Source of the DNA: Nitzschia sp. DOCU1
Lineage: Eukaryota > Bacillariophyta > Bacillariophyceae > Bacillariales > Bacillariaceae
DNA: 64,000 nt
Direction: 5' to 3'
Assembly: GCA_951394045.1 (NCBI GenBank)
Contig: OX596000.1
Coordinates: 1,525,761-1,589,760 of the forward strand
Both the position numbers and the translations under genes were made by a program. The notes under the pieces are model-generated. The model was not told where the DNA came from and made no database searches. It worked only from the letters and a program-made list of their open reading frames with translations. Below, piece by piece: positions 22,672 through 35,054 of this stretch (position 1 is its first letter; each line of letters opens with the position of its first letter).

Positions 22672-24173
22672 TTACGCCATCAAGAGGTACAAGGCCCCCA
22701 AGGCAAGCAGAGACGACGACATTCGACGGACGCTACTGCTCGATGCTTCGGCTCGGGCTTGACTCTTGGCACTCGCATAGGCCAATCGGACCGAAGTAGT
22801 ACATGCCGGATCATAACTACACTCCGAGTCGGCGCAATCCACCAATCCATCACCATCATTATCTTCTTCGTCGTCACAAATTTCGCCGTCATACAAGGCC
22901 GAGCATGATTTGGGCGACGGCGTTTCGCACTCTGCAGTACATCCCTTGGTTCCAACATCCAAATTTTGGAAATAATATGCATCGGCACTCTCAACTCCTG
23001 GACTAAAGAAGAGCGCAATGGAATTCACTTGGTCATTGCCCAGCTCGGGATCAGGACGATCCAAAAAGTCAAACTCCAAACGTTCCCATTCATTTTGTTT
23101 GGTGGTGGCGGCAATGTATCGAGAATGTCGGCCAGTGGGATAATTGTCAGGATTGGCAATCTGCAAATTATCCAATTGCAAGAGTACTTGAGTACAGGGC
23201 GGTGCGGCACTCCACAAGTCGATGAAAAACTTTTTCTGGCCATCCAAATACACGCTGGCATCGGGAATGGCAGACGTTTGATAATAAATCATATCATAGA
23301 CTTGATTTGGATCTCTCACATACGAAATCACGGGAAAGTCTCCCGCCGGAGTCGTTCCAGGATCAAAGTATGTCGACGTTGACATGAAATAAGTGGCCAA
23401 AATCGAGGGGCCTTCGCCAGGGTTGACCAAATTAAACTCTTTTTGATACACTCCTGGGTTTTCGGGTTCAAAGCAACAATCTAATCACGCAACGACGTTA
23501 TTAGAAGAGCAAAGTGATTAGAGGCCGATCAACAGGGCCAGAGCAATGCTCCAAAGAGACTATCGTTTGTCTGGTACTTACAAAGAAACACGCCATCCAC
23601 GGTAGGACAACAATCATTGTCCAATTGAGAACATGCTGCATAGGCCGAACATTCTTTCGGCATGTCTTCTCCCGACATGGCAGTGGGATCAAAACTCACA
23701 GTGGGATCAAAACTCACAGTCGGGAAAGCGGAGGGATAGGCCGTATGAGGCATGTCCTTTGCCGTGGGGTAAGCAGAAGGACTCGCCGTCAGGGGCAGTT
23801 TCGCCGTGGGGAAAGCCGATGGAGATGCAGTTAAATCTACTGGCATGGTTGTAGGTGGGGAAGAAGTGGTTGTAGGTGGCGACGATGGGCTGCCAGTATT
23901 AAACCCGTTAAATCCAGATTGTGTAGGACTCCAGCTGGATACTTCGGATGGAGGCGATGATGGGGCTGGGCTGGACTTTGTAGAAGGTTTGTCGGTGGGC
24001 AACGTCGATGGCTTAGGAGATGGAGCCCCTGAAGGATTCAGAGAAGGGGCAGCAGATGACGTAGGCTGGCTACTCACAGACGGAGCGCTACTCGGAAACG
24101 AAGTTTGAGCGTTTGCATCTGGCAACTGCCAAAGCAAAAGAAGTGAGATTGTGTCCACAGCAAGGACCTTCAT
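22672..24173 (-). CDS. secreted PT/PS-rich protein with Asp-rich calcium-type motif
   Basis: Two exons: 24173-23582 and 23480-22672, with a 101-nt GTAAGT-TTAG intron; the joined product is 466 residues. A signal peptide (1-22) is followed by about 150 residues of Ser/Pro/Thr linker with PSAFPTA-type repeats, typical of diatom cell-wall or secreted proteins. A Cys-containing segment spans the splice junction (SQLDNDCCPTVDGVFLYCC). A beta-rich domain of about 180 residues follows (YFMSTSTYFDPGT to FFSPGVESADAYYFQ). Then comes an Asp-rich loop CDDEEDNDGDGLVDCADSEC, like calcium-binding thrombospondin-type repeats. The hydrophobic C-terminus (LLALGALYLLMA) suggests a GPI anchor. Its exact role is unknown. 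Confidence 0.8.
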
Positions 24174-25149
24174 GGTTATCGATGCCTTCGTGCTGTTGAG
24201 GATGAGAGTCGATTATGGTTAACTACGTAATTTGTGGACCCATGTTGGATCCACGAGCCATTTAAAACCATAGGGATCTGGTCGGCAGCACTCGGAGTCA
24301 GCCTGGGCTAAGTCGTGACCGCCATAGTAACCATGTGGCGCAGCCATGGAGAACATGTCTCAACGTCGTCCCAACGTTATTGTAGACGTTGTCATTGTTT
24401 ATTTTCATGCACGAACGGGCACGTTGACACGAATAAAGCAAAGCCGACGCCGACAGGGACTTATGGGAAATAAGATGGATTGGTTCGGGGAGTAGTTGCG
24501 TGAAAAATGTTACAACGGAGATTTAGAAAGGCCGGCGCGCCTCTGTATGCCAAACAACCGTCCGCGTTCTGGCGGAGGACCGACCCCGCCGGGGAGGGGA
24601 GTTGGATGCAGATTTTGTGGCGAAGGCATCATTCAGCGCTATCATAAATCAGACCTCTCAACACTTATGGTCGAATTTCTCCCATACAGATTTTGTTTAA
24701 CCAATCCGATTATTGACATTTATCCACGAAGATACGCAATAGACGTTTAAGCGCCCTATCTTGGATAACTATCCCCATTTTTGTCGGGAGTATGTCGAAT
24801 TCGAATTCGCTACATTATATGAGATTGGCATAAGACGCCAGCGAATGTTTCAGGGCTTATACAATGTAACGAACGCCTGTCGCCGAAAAGATCGATCTAT
24901 CTGGCTTCCGCCAAAGAAGAGAGAGGTTTCACGTTGTCGAAGCCTAGTAGCGGGAAAGACACCAAAATGGCATCATCGCGAAACCCCCAAGCTGTCCATT
25001 CTGCTTCGACTGCAGGTGTTGACGCAATCTTCGACAAAGCTACAAGTACAACTCCTTCAGCATAGTCATTGGTGTTGTTGGACAAAAGTCGGAAGATTTA
25101 ACGACAACTTATGCAGCGCTTGTGACTTGCTCGCCCCTGTCGGTCGTCA
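24174..25149. promoter_or_regulatory. divergent intergenic region, probable promoters
   Basis: The region lies between the 5' ends of the secreted PT-rich gene (minus) and the ABC transporter gene (plus), so it should hold both promoters. Open frames at 24496-24750 and 24761-25165 are not protein-like. No specific motif is assigned. Confidence 0.4.
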
Positions 25150-28100
25150 ATGCCTGTTAGGATGAACCCCCAGCGAATCTTGTTGCCCCTGGCAGCAACT
25201 GCAGCACTTTTCATTGACATTTCTACTGCAATCAAGCTCACACTCAGTCAAGATAATTCTACTACTACTGGCGATGGCTTGGATCTGGGGCCTTCCAATA
25301 CTTGCTTTGAGCCTTCCAAATCGGTCGGTTGCCGTGATTCTGCCTGTCAATCGGCCGTATGCGACAGCTTGAGCGATTGCTGTACCATTCGATGGGACGG
25401 ACAGTGCGTTCAAGCAGCCTTGGATAGTTTGGACTTTTGTCTCAAAGATTGGCCTGAGCAATCCAATGGGTGTTTTGAAGCCGAGCCATTTGCCAGAGGG
25501 GGCTGTTCTGATGCCACCTGTGAGGCCTTGGTGTGTGCGGAGGACTCCAATTGTTGTGATGTTTCCTACACGGCAGCTTGTGTTGCAAGAGCGACTCAAG
25601 TGTGTGAATTACCTGCGGATGCTGGAACGAATTCGTGCTTTGCCTCGAGTGTATTTGGAGGTTGCGAAGATTCGACTTGTGAAAGGGTCGTTTGTGCGAC
25701 GACACCATCCTGTTGTTCTTCGGCGTTTTCAAGCATTTGTATTCAAGCGGCACGTGCCAATCCTGACTCGTGCATTCCACCGGAACCTTCTCAAGATTGT
25801 GTCACGGAATCCAATGTGGGAGGATGTGACGATTCACAATGTCAAGATTTGGTATGTGCCGTCCGATCCTCTTGTTGCAATTCCGATACGGCAACGGGAG
25901 AATGGAGTTCGGCATGTGTCCAAATTTCATTGGAAACATGTAATCGGTATGTTTTATTACTTGTCCTGGCGAAAGAGTAAGGAAAGGAAAGCCAAGTCTC
26001 ACTCCACTTTTTCTTAATGATGCCTTTTCTTTTTCGTTTTTACAGCCCCGACCCCACGAATAATTGTTTTGAAACCTCCAGCTATCCAGGTTGTGCGGAT
26101 GCCGATTGTTTGAGTGCCGTGTGTGATCAACAATCCTTTTGCTGTGAGGCTAGCTATACCAGTCAATGTGTCGAAGTCGCGCGTCAAAATCCTGGGAGTT
26201 GCATACCGCCCACACAAACCCATGGATGTTTCGAGACGTCGACTTTTGGAGGATGCAGTGATTTGGATTGTCAAGCTAGCGTATGTTCTATTCGCAGCGA
26301 TTGTTGTGATACTGATACTTTGATTGGAGAATGGAGTTCGGCCTGTGTGGCACTTGCAAAAGAAGCGTGTGCGGGGTAAGAAGTTGTGAAAGATAGGAGG
26401 GAGTGCCCATGGGCCGTTGTATGCTTATTTTTGTTCTCGTTCTTTTTCATTCTTTCAACAGCGAAAAGCAGACTTGTTTTGAGCGCGGCCCTATTGGTGG
26501 TTGTTCGGATCCTATATGCGAGGAATATGTTTGCGGTTTGGATCCATTTTGCTGCAACCGCGTGTGGGACAATTCCTGTATCACCAAAGCCATGCGGGCC
26601 TTGGATATCTGTCAACTCGGCTACCCCAATCAAACCAATGACTGTTTTACGGCCGAGCCATTCAAACGCCCCGGTTGCGATGGCGATGTTTGTGAAAATC
26701 AAGTTTGTATGAATGGCAATCCTGAATGCTGTACCGACCAATGGAATGATGCTTGCGTCCAAGCAGCGTTGAATAAGTGTGATTTCCCACCCGCCCGTAA
26801 TACTTGTTTTGAGAGAAGCCATACTCCGGGATGCGATGAAGAGGGATGCCTCAAAGTCATTTGTGATATTCGGAGCGAATGTTGCACAGCTCCCTATGAT
26901 GAGAGTTGTATTAATATCGCCATGCAGCGCGCCTTGAGTTGTACGACGCCCGTCCCAATCAATGATTGTTTGGAGGAATCCGAGTTTGGAGGCTGTAATG
27001 AACCCCGCTGTGCCGAACTAGTTTGTGATATCGAAGAAGACTGCTGCGACAATGGCAATCGAGCTGGGGTTTGGGCGAGTATCTGTACTCGAATTGCCGA
27101 GGAAGTGTGTCAACCTGAAATATTGATCAAACCGCCCGGCAAGTGTCCTTTTGGATTTACTTGCAATGACGAGTACATGGCGAATTGCACCGAACTTCGT
27201 GCCGTGGCTGTCGATGTTTTTGAAATCGGAGAGTGAGTATGAAACGTGGCCTCTTTTGTCGTTGTTTCTATGGCTGTCGTGCTGACCTAGTTATCTTGGC
27301 TCCCCGCGATTTAACAGCATTTATGCCGGCGTCTACTGCGGAACTAATGATAGCATCATCAATTGTCCTTTGGGACATTACTGCCCCGACCCGGAAACCA
27401 AATACATATGTCCCGCTGGATTCTTCTGCCCCCACAAGTCGAGCGCCCCACTCATTATCTGCAACAATTGCGGCGAAGGAGCCACCCAAATGGAACGTGA
27501 CCGTTTCGGATACATTCTTTTGATTGTTTTTTTCGGCATCTGCTTCTTATTCTTTGTCTATAAACTCATTTCCAGGTACAATAAGGGTTTTCTGGATCAG
27601 CTCCACGGACTGGATATGGGCGTCTTCAAGAATCATATGGCCGAACTCGAGCACCGAATCGTTGACTTCACGCTTACACATAGCAGTAAGAAGAAACAGA
27701 AGCAGGAGCTGGAAAAAGTCCGCCACAAAGTCGAGTTGATTAATCGCCGTCTGGCAGCTCTAGCGGAACAAGGAACGCTTTCCATGTCAGCGAATCAAGC
27801 CGAATTCTTCAAAAAGGCACCAGATTCTCACGTCGGTCTTTCTGCCGCCGACGATGACTCGAACCATGAAGTTATGTTTGATGCTCGATTGGTGTTCGAT
27901 ACTCTGGACGCTGATAGTAGTGGCGACGTGACCTTCGACGAGCTCAATGTGATTCTTGGCTTGAATGACCTTGAATTAAGCGAGTTTGTGCGTCGAATGA
28001 ACGAGTTGGCCGGCTACAAGCGCCCTAAGACCTCGGTCACTCGACCCGTCTTTGTCAAATACTTTCTTCAAGTCCTTAGGGAGACAAGTAATCTTACCGT

Positions 28101-31100
28101 CTCGTTTGAAGAAGCCGATGACATATTTGATGACTTGACGGGAAGCGACCTTAACAACAAGATAGACGAGGTCCACATGTCCACCTTTTACCATTCCTCC
28201 ATGGCCAATTTTCTGTCCGACATGCAGATTTGCGACATTATTAAGCGGTTCAAGACCCTCAAGAAATTGAACGTTGGCGCACCCGGCCGATCAAGCAGCC
28301 GAAAGAGTGGCAAACGGCAGAGTATCTTTTCATTTGGACGTGGCAGCGTCGACAGTGGCTCAAATGCCGGGGGAAGCTCCAGCAATATCCAAGCCGCTGC
28401 CGCACGCGGACGCCGAAGTATTGTCGGCCGCGGTAGCATTGGCATGGTTCGTCGCCGATCGAACACTAGTATTGCTTCGGCCAACTCGATAGGCCCCCCT
28501 CGTGACAGCCTCATGTTCATTAGTCGGGCTGAGTTTGTGGAGCACTATCCTCAGCTGTTGTTGGAAGTTACCATGGACGAAGCTGGCACCCTGGCCATGG
28601 CCGGTGGTAATGCAGAGGAGTCCATGTTCCAATACCCTGGAATCGATATTGCTTTTAGGGATCTGTCGCTGTCCATCAAGGTGGGGGACAGCTCCATAAA
28701 TGTCGTGGACCATGTGACGGGACGAATTCGAGCCAAAACCATGACGGCGCTCATGGGTAAGTTGGAGAAATCCGAACTCGTGGAACGGACTTGTGTCGTG
28801 TTTCTAACTCATTTGATTGTAATCAACCCTCAGGCGGTTCTGGTGCTGGGAAAACGTCGCTATTGAATGCTCTTTGTGGACGTGCTTTTTACGGAGAAGT
28901 GACGGGGGACATCTTCGTCAACGGCCAAGAGACCAAGATCGAAGACCACAAAGATGCCGTCGGATTCGTCCCTCAGGATGATATAGTCTATGCCGAGCTA
29001 ACAGTTCGCGAGAACTTAATCTTTAGTGGCCGATTCCGCCTCCCCCGTGGAACCCCCGACGACGAGATCGAAGATCTTGCGGACGAGACGCTTGCCAACT
29101 TGGGGTTGTCTCGGGTCGCTAACAGCCCAGTCGGAGACGTACGAAGGCGCGGGGTGTCTGGAGGAGAAAAGAAGCGCGTGAATATTGGACTCGAGCTGAT
29201 GGCCAACCCAACCATTTTGTTTTTGGACGAGCCTACAAGTGGCCTTGACGCTTCCTCCGCCTTGCTAGTTATGAAATCGCTGAAACACTTGGTCGAAAAG
29301 GAGGGTGTAACTATTGTTTCGGTCATTCACCAGCCGCGAAAGTTCATCTTTGATTTGTTTGACTCTTTGATTTTGCTCGGCGTCGGCGGCCGGATGGTTT
29401 ACCACGGTCCAGTCGACAAAGCCGCCCAGTACTTTAACCGTCTGAACTACAACCTTCCGGAGGGTGAGAGCGTCGCTGACTGGCTCATCGATATCAGCAG
29501 TGGCCGTCTTGAGCCGGACAATCAGATCGCTACATGCCGAAAGTCGGAGATAACAATGAGGCGAAAGTCTGCACAGCGCAATCTTTTCAAAGACATGTCC
29601 AAAATGATCAGCGTCAGTGGCTTGGAGGAGACGAACAACAAAGAGATGGAACGAGAAAGCAATGTCAAGTTTGCTGAGCAAGCCATTGTGGAAGGTTCTG
29701 AAGAGGACGATGAAACTACGACGAGTGATTTCGCTGATCCAAAGGAAGAGAAAGTCACCAGGGCGGCATTGCGAGCCTCCCAAGGTACCAGCGGGCACAG
29801 TATGCCACTTGATGAGGCCTTCTCCGACGATGGCAGTATCGACAAATATGATGCCCTTTCTCGTAGCACTACTCAGCTACAAAATGCTGGACGCTGTGTC
29901 ACCGATACTGCCATGGTTGGCGCCAAGGGAGTGACTACTGGAAAAGTGGTTCAAGCCTTCGAGGAAGCCAAAGCCCGACGTGCTTGGCTCTATGAGGAAT
30001 GGGAATTGTACTTTACCAAGCTTCGAGGTTCCGATAAGAAAATGTACGAGGTCCCTTCTTCCTATGCCCTTCCAAACGAGGTGGTCAAACCTAGCTTTCT
30101 GAGTCAGCTGAACCATCAAATTCGACGTGCTTTTATCGTTGGCTACCGCAATAGATTCAGCAAGTTCATTGATGCGTGTGTTATCATTGGTGCCATTGTG
30201 GTCATAACGGCGCTGGATGGCATCGCAGAGATATCCTATGACGAAGACCCCGATGTTTCGTTCGAGATCATGGTCCGTCCGACCCAAGATGACGTCGACG
30301 ACCTCTTTGCGGGACTCTTCCGCTACGCGATCACTCGCCAGATTACCTATCCCTTGAAGGTGGGAATCATTCTCAGCACTCTCATGGGATTGACGGCCAC
30401 GCGAGTTCTTACGTCCAAGCGTCTCGAGTTTTTCCGAGAGTCTGGAAGCGGATACGATATCAACGCCTACTTTGCGGCTATCAACGTGGTCTCGACTGTG
30501 GAGCACACCACCCAAATTACGATTGCATCGTTCTTGGCCTATTGGATCCGAAATCCATTGGCCTCCGCCGCGTCGTTCTTTGTCCATTTTTTCCTTTTGG
30601 CGTGGATTGTAGTAGGCTGGGCCTTGCTCATCCCAATGATCGTGCCCCAAGACTCGGTCGTTTTGGTAGCCGGCTTTTTCTTTGCCTTTTGCGGCCTCAT
30701 GTTTTCTGGGGCCTTTCCTCCCATTGTGTACTCGGACATCTATGAAGGCGGCTTTGCCGAAATCTTTGCGGGATGGATCGCTCCAACTCGCTTTTTCTAC
30801 GAAGCGTTGGCGGTTGGAGAATACCGATGCCTCCCCGAGCAATCTGGTTTTACGATTACCGACACTGCCATCAACCGCGAGTGGAATACCAGTATGCTGT
30901 CTGCCTTGGGCTACGCTGGTCACGATCCCTATGCGGTCGAGCGCTCGTGCAAAGGCTGGTATTGGAGTGTCGGGCCTGCCTTGTTGATTGGCCTAACTGT
31001 CCGCTTTGGTGCTGCTTTGGCCATGCACGGCTTTCAACGCGCCCAGCAGACCAAGAAACCATTGACTTACGAAATGAGGCACAGCAAAGGTGTCGCATTC

Positions 31101-31229
31101 CGAGTGACTCTCAATGTTGTCGTTTTGCTAGGCTTGATTGTCCTGACAACGTGGCTCTTTGCGCGAGATTTGCCGTACGATTACGTGGAAATCGAGCCTG
31201 ATCTCACAAAGTATTTCTTTGATGACTAG
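25150..31229 (+). CDS. ABCG-type ABC transporter with Cys-rich ectodomain and EF-hand
   Basis: Five exons: 25150-25946, 26046-26375, 26462-27232, 27318-28756 and 28834-31229; all introns are GT-AG and the joined frame gives 1910 residues. The signal peptide is at 1-27. Residues about 50-600 carry about eleven modules of the form CFE-x-GC-D-x-C-x-VC-x-CC-W/Y-C. After a Cys-rich tail (CPLGHYCPDPE) a membrane segment lies at 697-714. Charged helices follow, then an EF-hand loop DADSSGDVTFDE (830-841) and a Ser/Arg-rich linker. The nucleotide-binding domain has Walker A GGSGAGKT (1113-1120, split by intron 4), signature VSGGEKKR near 1220, Walker B ILFLDEPTSGLD near 1240 and the H-loop VIHQPR. 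The C-terminus has about six membrane segments of the ABC2 type. This is one ABCG half-transporter core, so it probably dimerises; the substrate is unknown. Confidence 0.92.
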
Positions 31230-31483
31230 ATCATATCAGAGAGGGCAATGCCTCGTTCATCGCGGACGAACCGACGAAGAAAAAAGTTTTGGAGAAAGCC
31301 TGCCAATACTTCTGTCGCGTCGTCTTTCGTTATCGTTCCTTCATGTTGTACAACTAATACTCGAACATAAATCCATGTAAACATATTAGCCTTTGTTATT
31401 ATCCCCCAAGTAGAAATGATGCGTCCATGCAAAAAGAATTGACGTGTATCTTGCCCCCCGACATAGAGAGCCCCAAGAACTTA

Positions 31484-33128
31484 CTAACGCCCATGCCAAT
31501 CCTTGGATAGCTGCGAAGAATCCCCACAAATATGATATCCTTCCTTGCACGTAATCACAAAGCAACACGATTTCATGCCATACCATTCCCGCCACACGGC
31601 ATGTGGATCAGTTTCTGGCGTTTGGCCAGGCTTGGCAGAATCTTGCAATAATAGTTGACTCGCTAGAAAATCAAACGCGTCCGCTATTCTCCCCAAGGCA
31701 GCCGCTTCTTCCATGGGCTCCCAAAGTATACCCATGCGATTGTCCAGAGGTTGCAAACACTTGGCGCCGTCACAAGTCAAGCTTTTGTAGAGTTGCGTCC
31801 GAATAGCCGTTTGTTCCGTCGGACTCGAGTCGTGATATTCTTCCACATTGCCCAAGAGCATTTGATGAAAACGGACATTGCCTGCATTCACGACGGAATG
31901 CTTCCCAAACAGTACATCTTGTCGATTCGGCACTAGCACAATCTTGTAATGGCGTTGATGATGATATGAATCCGTCCGCTGCCGCCATTCGACCCATTTT
32001 TCATGTAGAGTTGTATGCATATTCAAAGTGGGCGTCACAGGAAGTGCCGGCAAGGGCATACCATACGTTAGTAGGGCGTGTAAACATTCTTGGGCACTGC
32101 CCGTATGATGTCGTATGAGAGAGTCCGCTTCTTCGTATTCTTTGAAAGAATACGGTATAGTGCCCGACATGTCGACCGTCATGTAATGAAGCCGCGAAAT
32201 CAAAAAGGCGGGTTTGATGCACTTCCACAAATTCCAAAAAGAATCAAACAAGGATGACATGGCGGATGATGCCGTGGCCAGAAATGGATTTGCAGTGGAA
32301 GAATCCTGAGTATTCCAAACACACAAGACTAGACCCTTGTCTTGAGTTTCTTCATCTTCCAAGGCACTAGCCAGCATGTAAAACAAGTACTTTTTGACCT
32401 TTTGAAGACGAGTGAGTATGAGACTATAGTCGTCGAGTGTCCACTCCGACTTTTTGCCTGAAACGTACCTCCCTTTCTTGACTCGCATAGACTGGCGACG
32501 AAAATTTCATGCAGACAATCGCTCGTCCTGCCAAGTCTCGTGTGGGGACCAATTGAATCATTCCCGATTGCACTAGATTCGGAGCAACGTCCCCGATGGT
32601 GACTTTTAAATCTGGAATGCCAAATAGCTCAGATTTGAGTCTCCAATGTTGTAGAACCCGCGTCGTGGCCTTGGAGACTTGCCATCCTTCTGCCCTCAAA
32701 ACGCTCGCTTTCCAGTCTTCGACAAAGGTAGAACTAGCTGCGAATTTCATAAATCCTCGTTGCGTCAACGAACGATTCAGTTCTTCCTGGAGCACGAGTC
32801 GTTCCTGGGGAGTATTCCACACGACGGGAGCAATTGTGTCTCTCATTAAGGAATCTTTCGATGGAGTGCTAGCAGCAGCACTAGGCGACGTTAAGAACGA
32901 GAACGGATCAGGCGACGGCGGGGGGTTTCGGGGTGGCGTTCTTGGTGTATAGGGTTCTGACGGATTCGACTTTTGGGGCGTTGCAGACGCTGCATCGTCT
33001 GCGGTTTTTCGTTTCAAGTACTTTGCAGGCACCAAGCCAAACTCTTCTCCAGTTCCCGTGGGGGCCTGACGCTGATTCTTGGGACGGCGTGGTGGCTGTT
33101 GCGATTTCTTTTTCAAAGGACCCGCCAT
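31484..33128 (-). CDS. CRAL-TRIO-like / DUF6824 protein
   Basis: Two exons: 33128-32469 and 32398-31484. The 70-nt intron (GTACGT to AAAAG) keeps phase and joins SQERE to VKKYLFYMLASALEDEE; the product is about 524 residues. The N-terminus is Lys/Pro-rich. Residues 110-360 resemble the CRAL-TRIO-like lipid-binding region common in diatoms (WRLKSELFGIPDLKVT, QLVPTRDLAGRAIVC). Residues 377-460 match DUF6824, a stramenopile domain of unknown function (PNRQDVLFGKHS, NAGNVRFHQML; the usual His-Pro before Gly-Asn is Ala here). Role unknown, perhaps lipid-linked signalling or DNA-associated. The C-terminus may extend through another intron near 31490. It lies tail-to-tail with the ABC gene, 254 bp apart. 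Confidence 0.75.
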
Positions 33129-33433
33129 TCTCTAGTAGCAATGTGAAGGATCGAAAGAGTAGTGATGGATTGTTCGTATAGAAATTAGAGGCACGACATG
33201 TGAACTGATGAAGTTGATTGACGTCCGCCATCTTGGGTTGACACGGGGGAGGAAACGAACGAACAAAGTGTATGTGCGTTGCGAGGTGGCACATACCAGA
33301 TGATTTCCGTTGAAGTCCAATTTTATGGTTACTTAACCGTTCCCTCTACTTCCCATCTCATTCTTTTGGCCGAAGTGGGAAGCAGGCCGTGCACCGGGGA
33401 AACTATTTCCCCGCCCTTTCTCATCTCTTTGAA
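33129..33433. promoter_or_regulatory. short bidirectional promoter region
   Basis: About 300 bp separate two divergently read genes. The start of the plus-strand gene is not certain, so part of this may be a 5' exon. Confidence 0.4.
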
Positions 33434-34039
33434 ATGGCGAAGGCTTCACAAGATGCCTTCCCATATCCACCATGGCACACCTTCCCACTTGCCTGCAACG
33501 ACGACGATATTGACTGGTTCTACTCTGCACTCAAACAAATAACAACAATGTACTTGAAAATTAGTTCCAAAAGGCAGGGTCCTGCTGCCGATGAAGTCGT
33601 GGAGGAGATTCCAGAGGATCAAGCCGATAAGGTGACACGTGATCTGAAGGAACACAATGGTTTGAATTTTGGTTCCTCCAAAATTGACGCGAAGCACTTG
33701 GACATGGCCACTGCCCGAGCCCTCTTTGCCGGCAGTAGTGAAGACGATGAGGACGCAGATAGCAAAAAGAAACTGCGTGTGCAACGCTCCTGGCAAGTGT
33801 CGCCGGATGAATTCATTATTAAAATTGACGCCTCGCCCTTGCATCAATCGGCGGCCCGTCGCATGTTTAGCCGAAAAAAGGCAGCCCCTCCAGCAGCGCT
33901 CGAAGCTACCCAAGAGGGTCAAGAAGAAGAAGAGGAATCCGACGAGAAGCCATCGGAAGAACACCAATTCGAATGGAACGAATTTTGGGGCAAAATGAAA
34001 GGCTTTTATTTTTCGACGCCACCTGCAGAACGAAAATAA
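33434..34039 (+). CDS. acidic protein of unknown function
   Basis: From an ATG at 33434 a 201-residue frame runs to TAA. The same frame is open upstream to a TGA near 33311 with plausible residues (GRSGKQAVHRGNYFPALSH), so an upstream exon or splice acceptor is possible. The first part (CNDDDIDWFYSALKQITTMYLKIS) is helical, the middle is mixed, and the C-terminal third is very acidic (EGQEEEEESDEKPSEEH) before a WNEFWGKMKGFYF tail. I recognise no family. The divergent neighbour is the DUF6824 gene. Confidence 0.6.
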   Translation: MAKASQDAFPYPPWHTFPLACNDDDIDWFYSALKQITTMYLKISSKRQGPAADEVVEEIPEDQADKVTRDLKEHNGLNFGSSKIDAKHLDMATARALFAGSSEDDEDADSKKKLRVQRSWQVSPDEFIIKIDASPLHQSAARRMFSRKKAAPPAALEATQEGQEEEEESDEKPSEEHQFEWNEFWGKMKGFYFSTPPAERK

Positions 34040-35054
34040 GGACGGAGTCAATCTATGGAACTATATGTTATAGGAAGCCGTGATTGCAATCATGGCTATT
34101 ACTAGGATATGATTACAGTGGATAAATTGCCCGCTACTTTTCGCTGCTTGCTCGACAGCCCGTCCAAATGTTAGAGTGCCTGCACGTAAAACTAGTCCGC
34201 GGCCAATCAAATCAAATCCCATCTACCAAGACGACTACCTGTACTACGAGTGGTTCGACTGCCCCTATCTCAAGTTAGTACGGGAACAAAACGAACGTCT
34301 ACATGCTACCCCCACTCAAAGCGGCAGCGTAATCGTGTAGTACTTTCAACAGAGTTAGCAAGTTAGTTGAAGACCCAAATGGATGTTGAAACTAGCTAGA
34401 AAAGAATAGCAAAAATAGCTATGGATCTAGTGGCTACAAGTCGATCCGAAAAGATGACTGCAAGCTCTATCTATCCCTCCGAAAGGACAGCCGAGATGGA
34501 ATCGAACGTCGCGACCACCCGCAGCGCCCGCCGCCCGTCGGTCGCACTAACCGTCCGTCGCTCCGCGAGCAGATGGAATCCGGAAATACCCAAAGAAGAG
34601 AAGCGATTCATTCCGTGGGGGGAAATATCGCATTTTCATTGGTCAGCATCCGGCGAATATGATGCACAGATGGGAGAAGCGAGGATCCGACTTAGGGTTC
34701 TGTTGGTGTCTTCGGATAATCCTCCAATCAGCAGATAGCCAGCTGAAAATCTGAAATTGCATCGGTCACAAAAAGAATCGGAACCCTCCTCTTTTTGCGA
34801 TAGTAAGCTTCTCTTTCCCCTCTCTAGAGAGTGAGAGGAGGGTTCGATGCGATGGATTTCGAATTTCGCCTCGGGGTCGCCGAAGTCTTTGAAGTCTTTG
34901 TTCGGTCACGAAAGAAAGTGCAAAATCTGCCGACCCCACTCACCCCACCCTTTTGACCCGTCCGTCATATCTTTTATTCCGACGACCGATTGGCAGAAGG
35001 ACATCATAAAAAGATTCCTTGTCGTTTATCGACGACGACCATTAACAACACACC
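34040..35054. other. intergenic upstream of the ammonium transporter
   Basis: An open frame at 34421-34738 (105 codons) is Arg/Ser-rich and not convincing. Short CTAG words occur at 34100-34420. The last 300 bp presumably hold the transporter promoter. Confidence 0.4.

Noticed and set aside
29877..30923. A 348-codon minus-strand frame
   Set aside because: It is antisense to the ABC transporter's conserved C-terminal half and has no family resemblance.
32399..32488. Frameshift in the CRAL-TRIO-like/DUF6824 gene
   Set aside because: A 70-nt GT-AG intron joins the two frames in phase at a place that fits the family, so no frameshift is needed.
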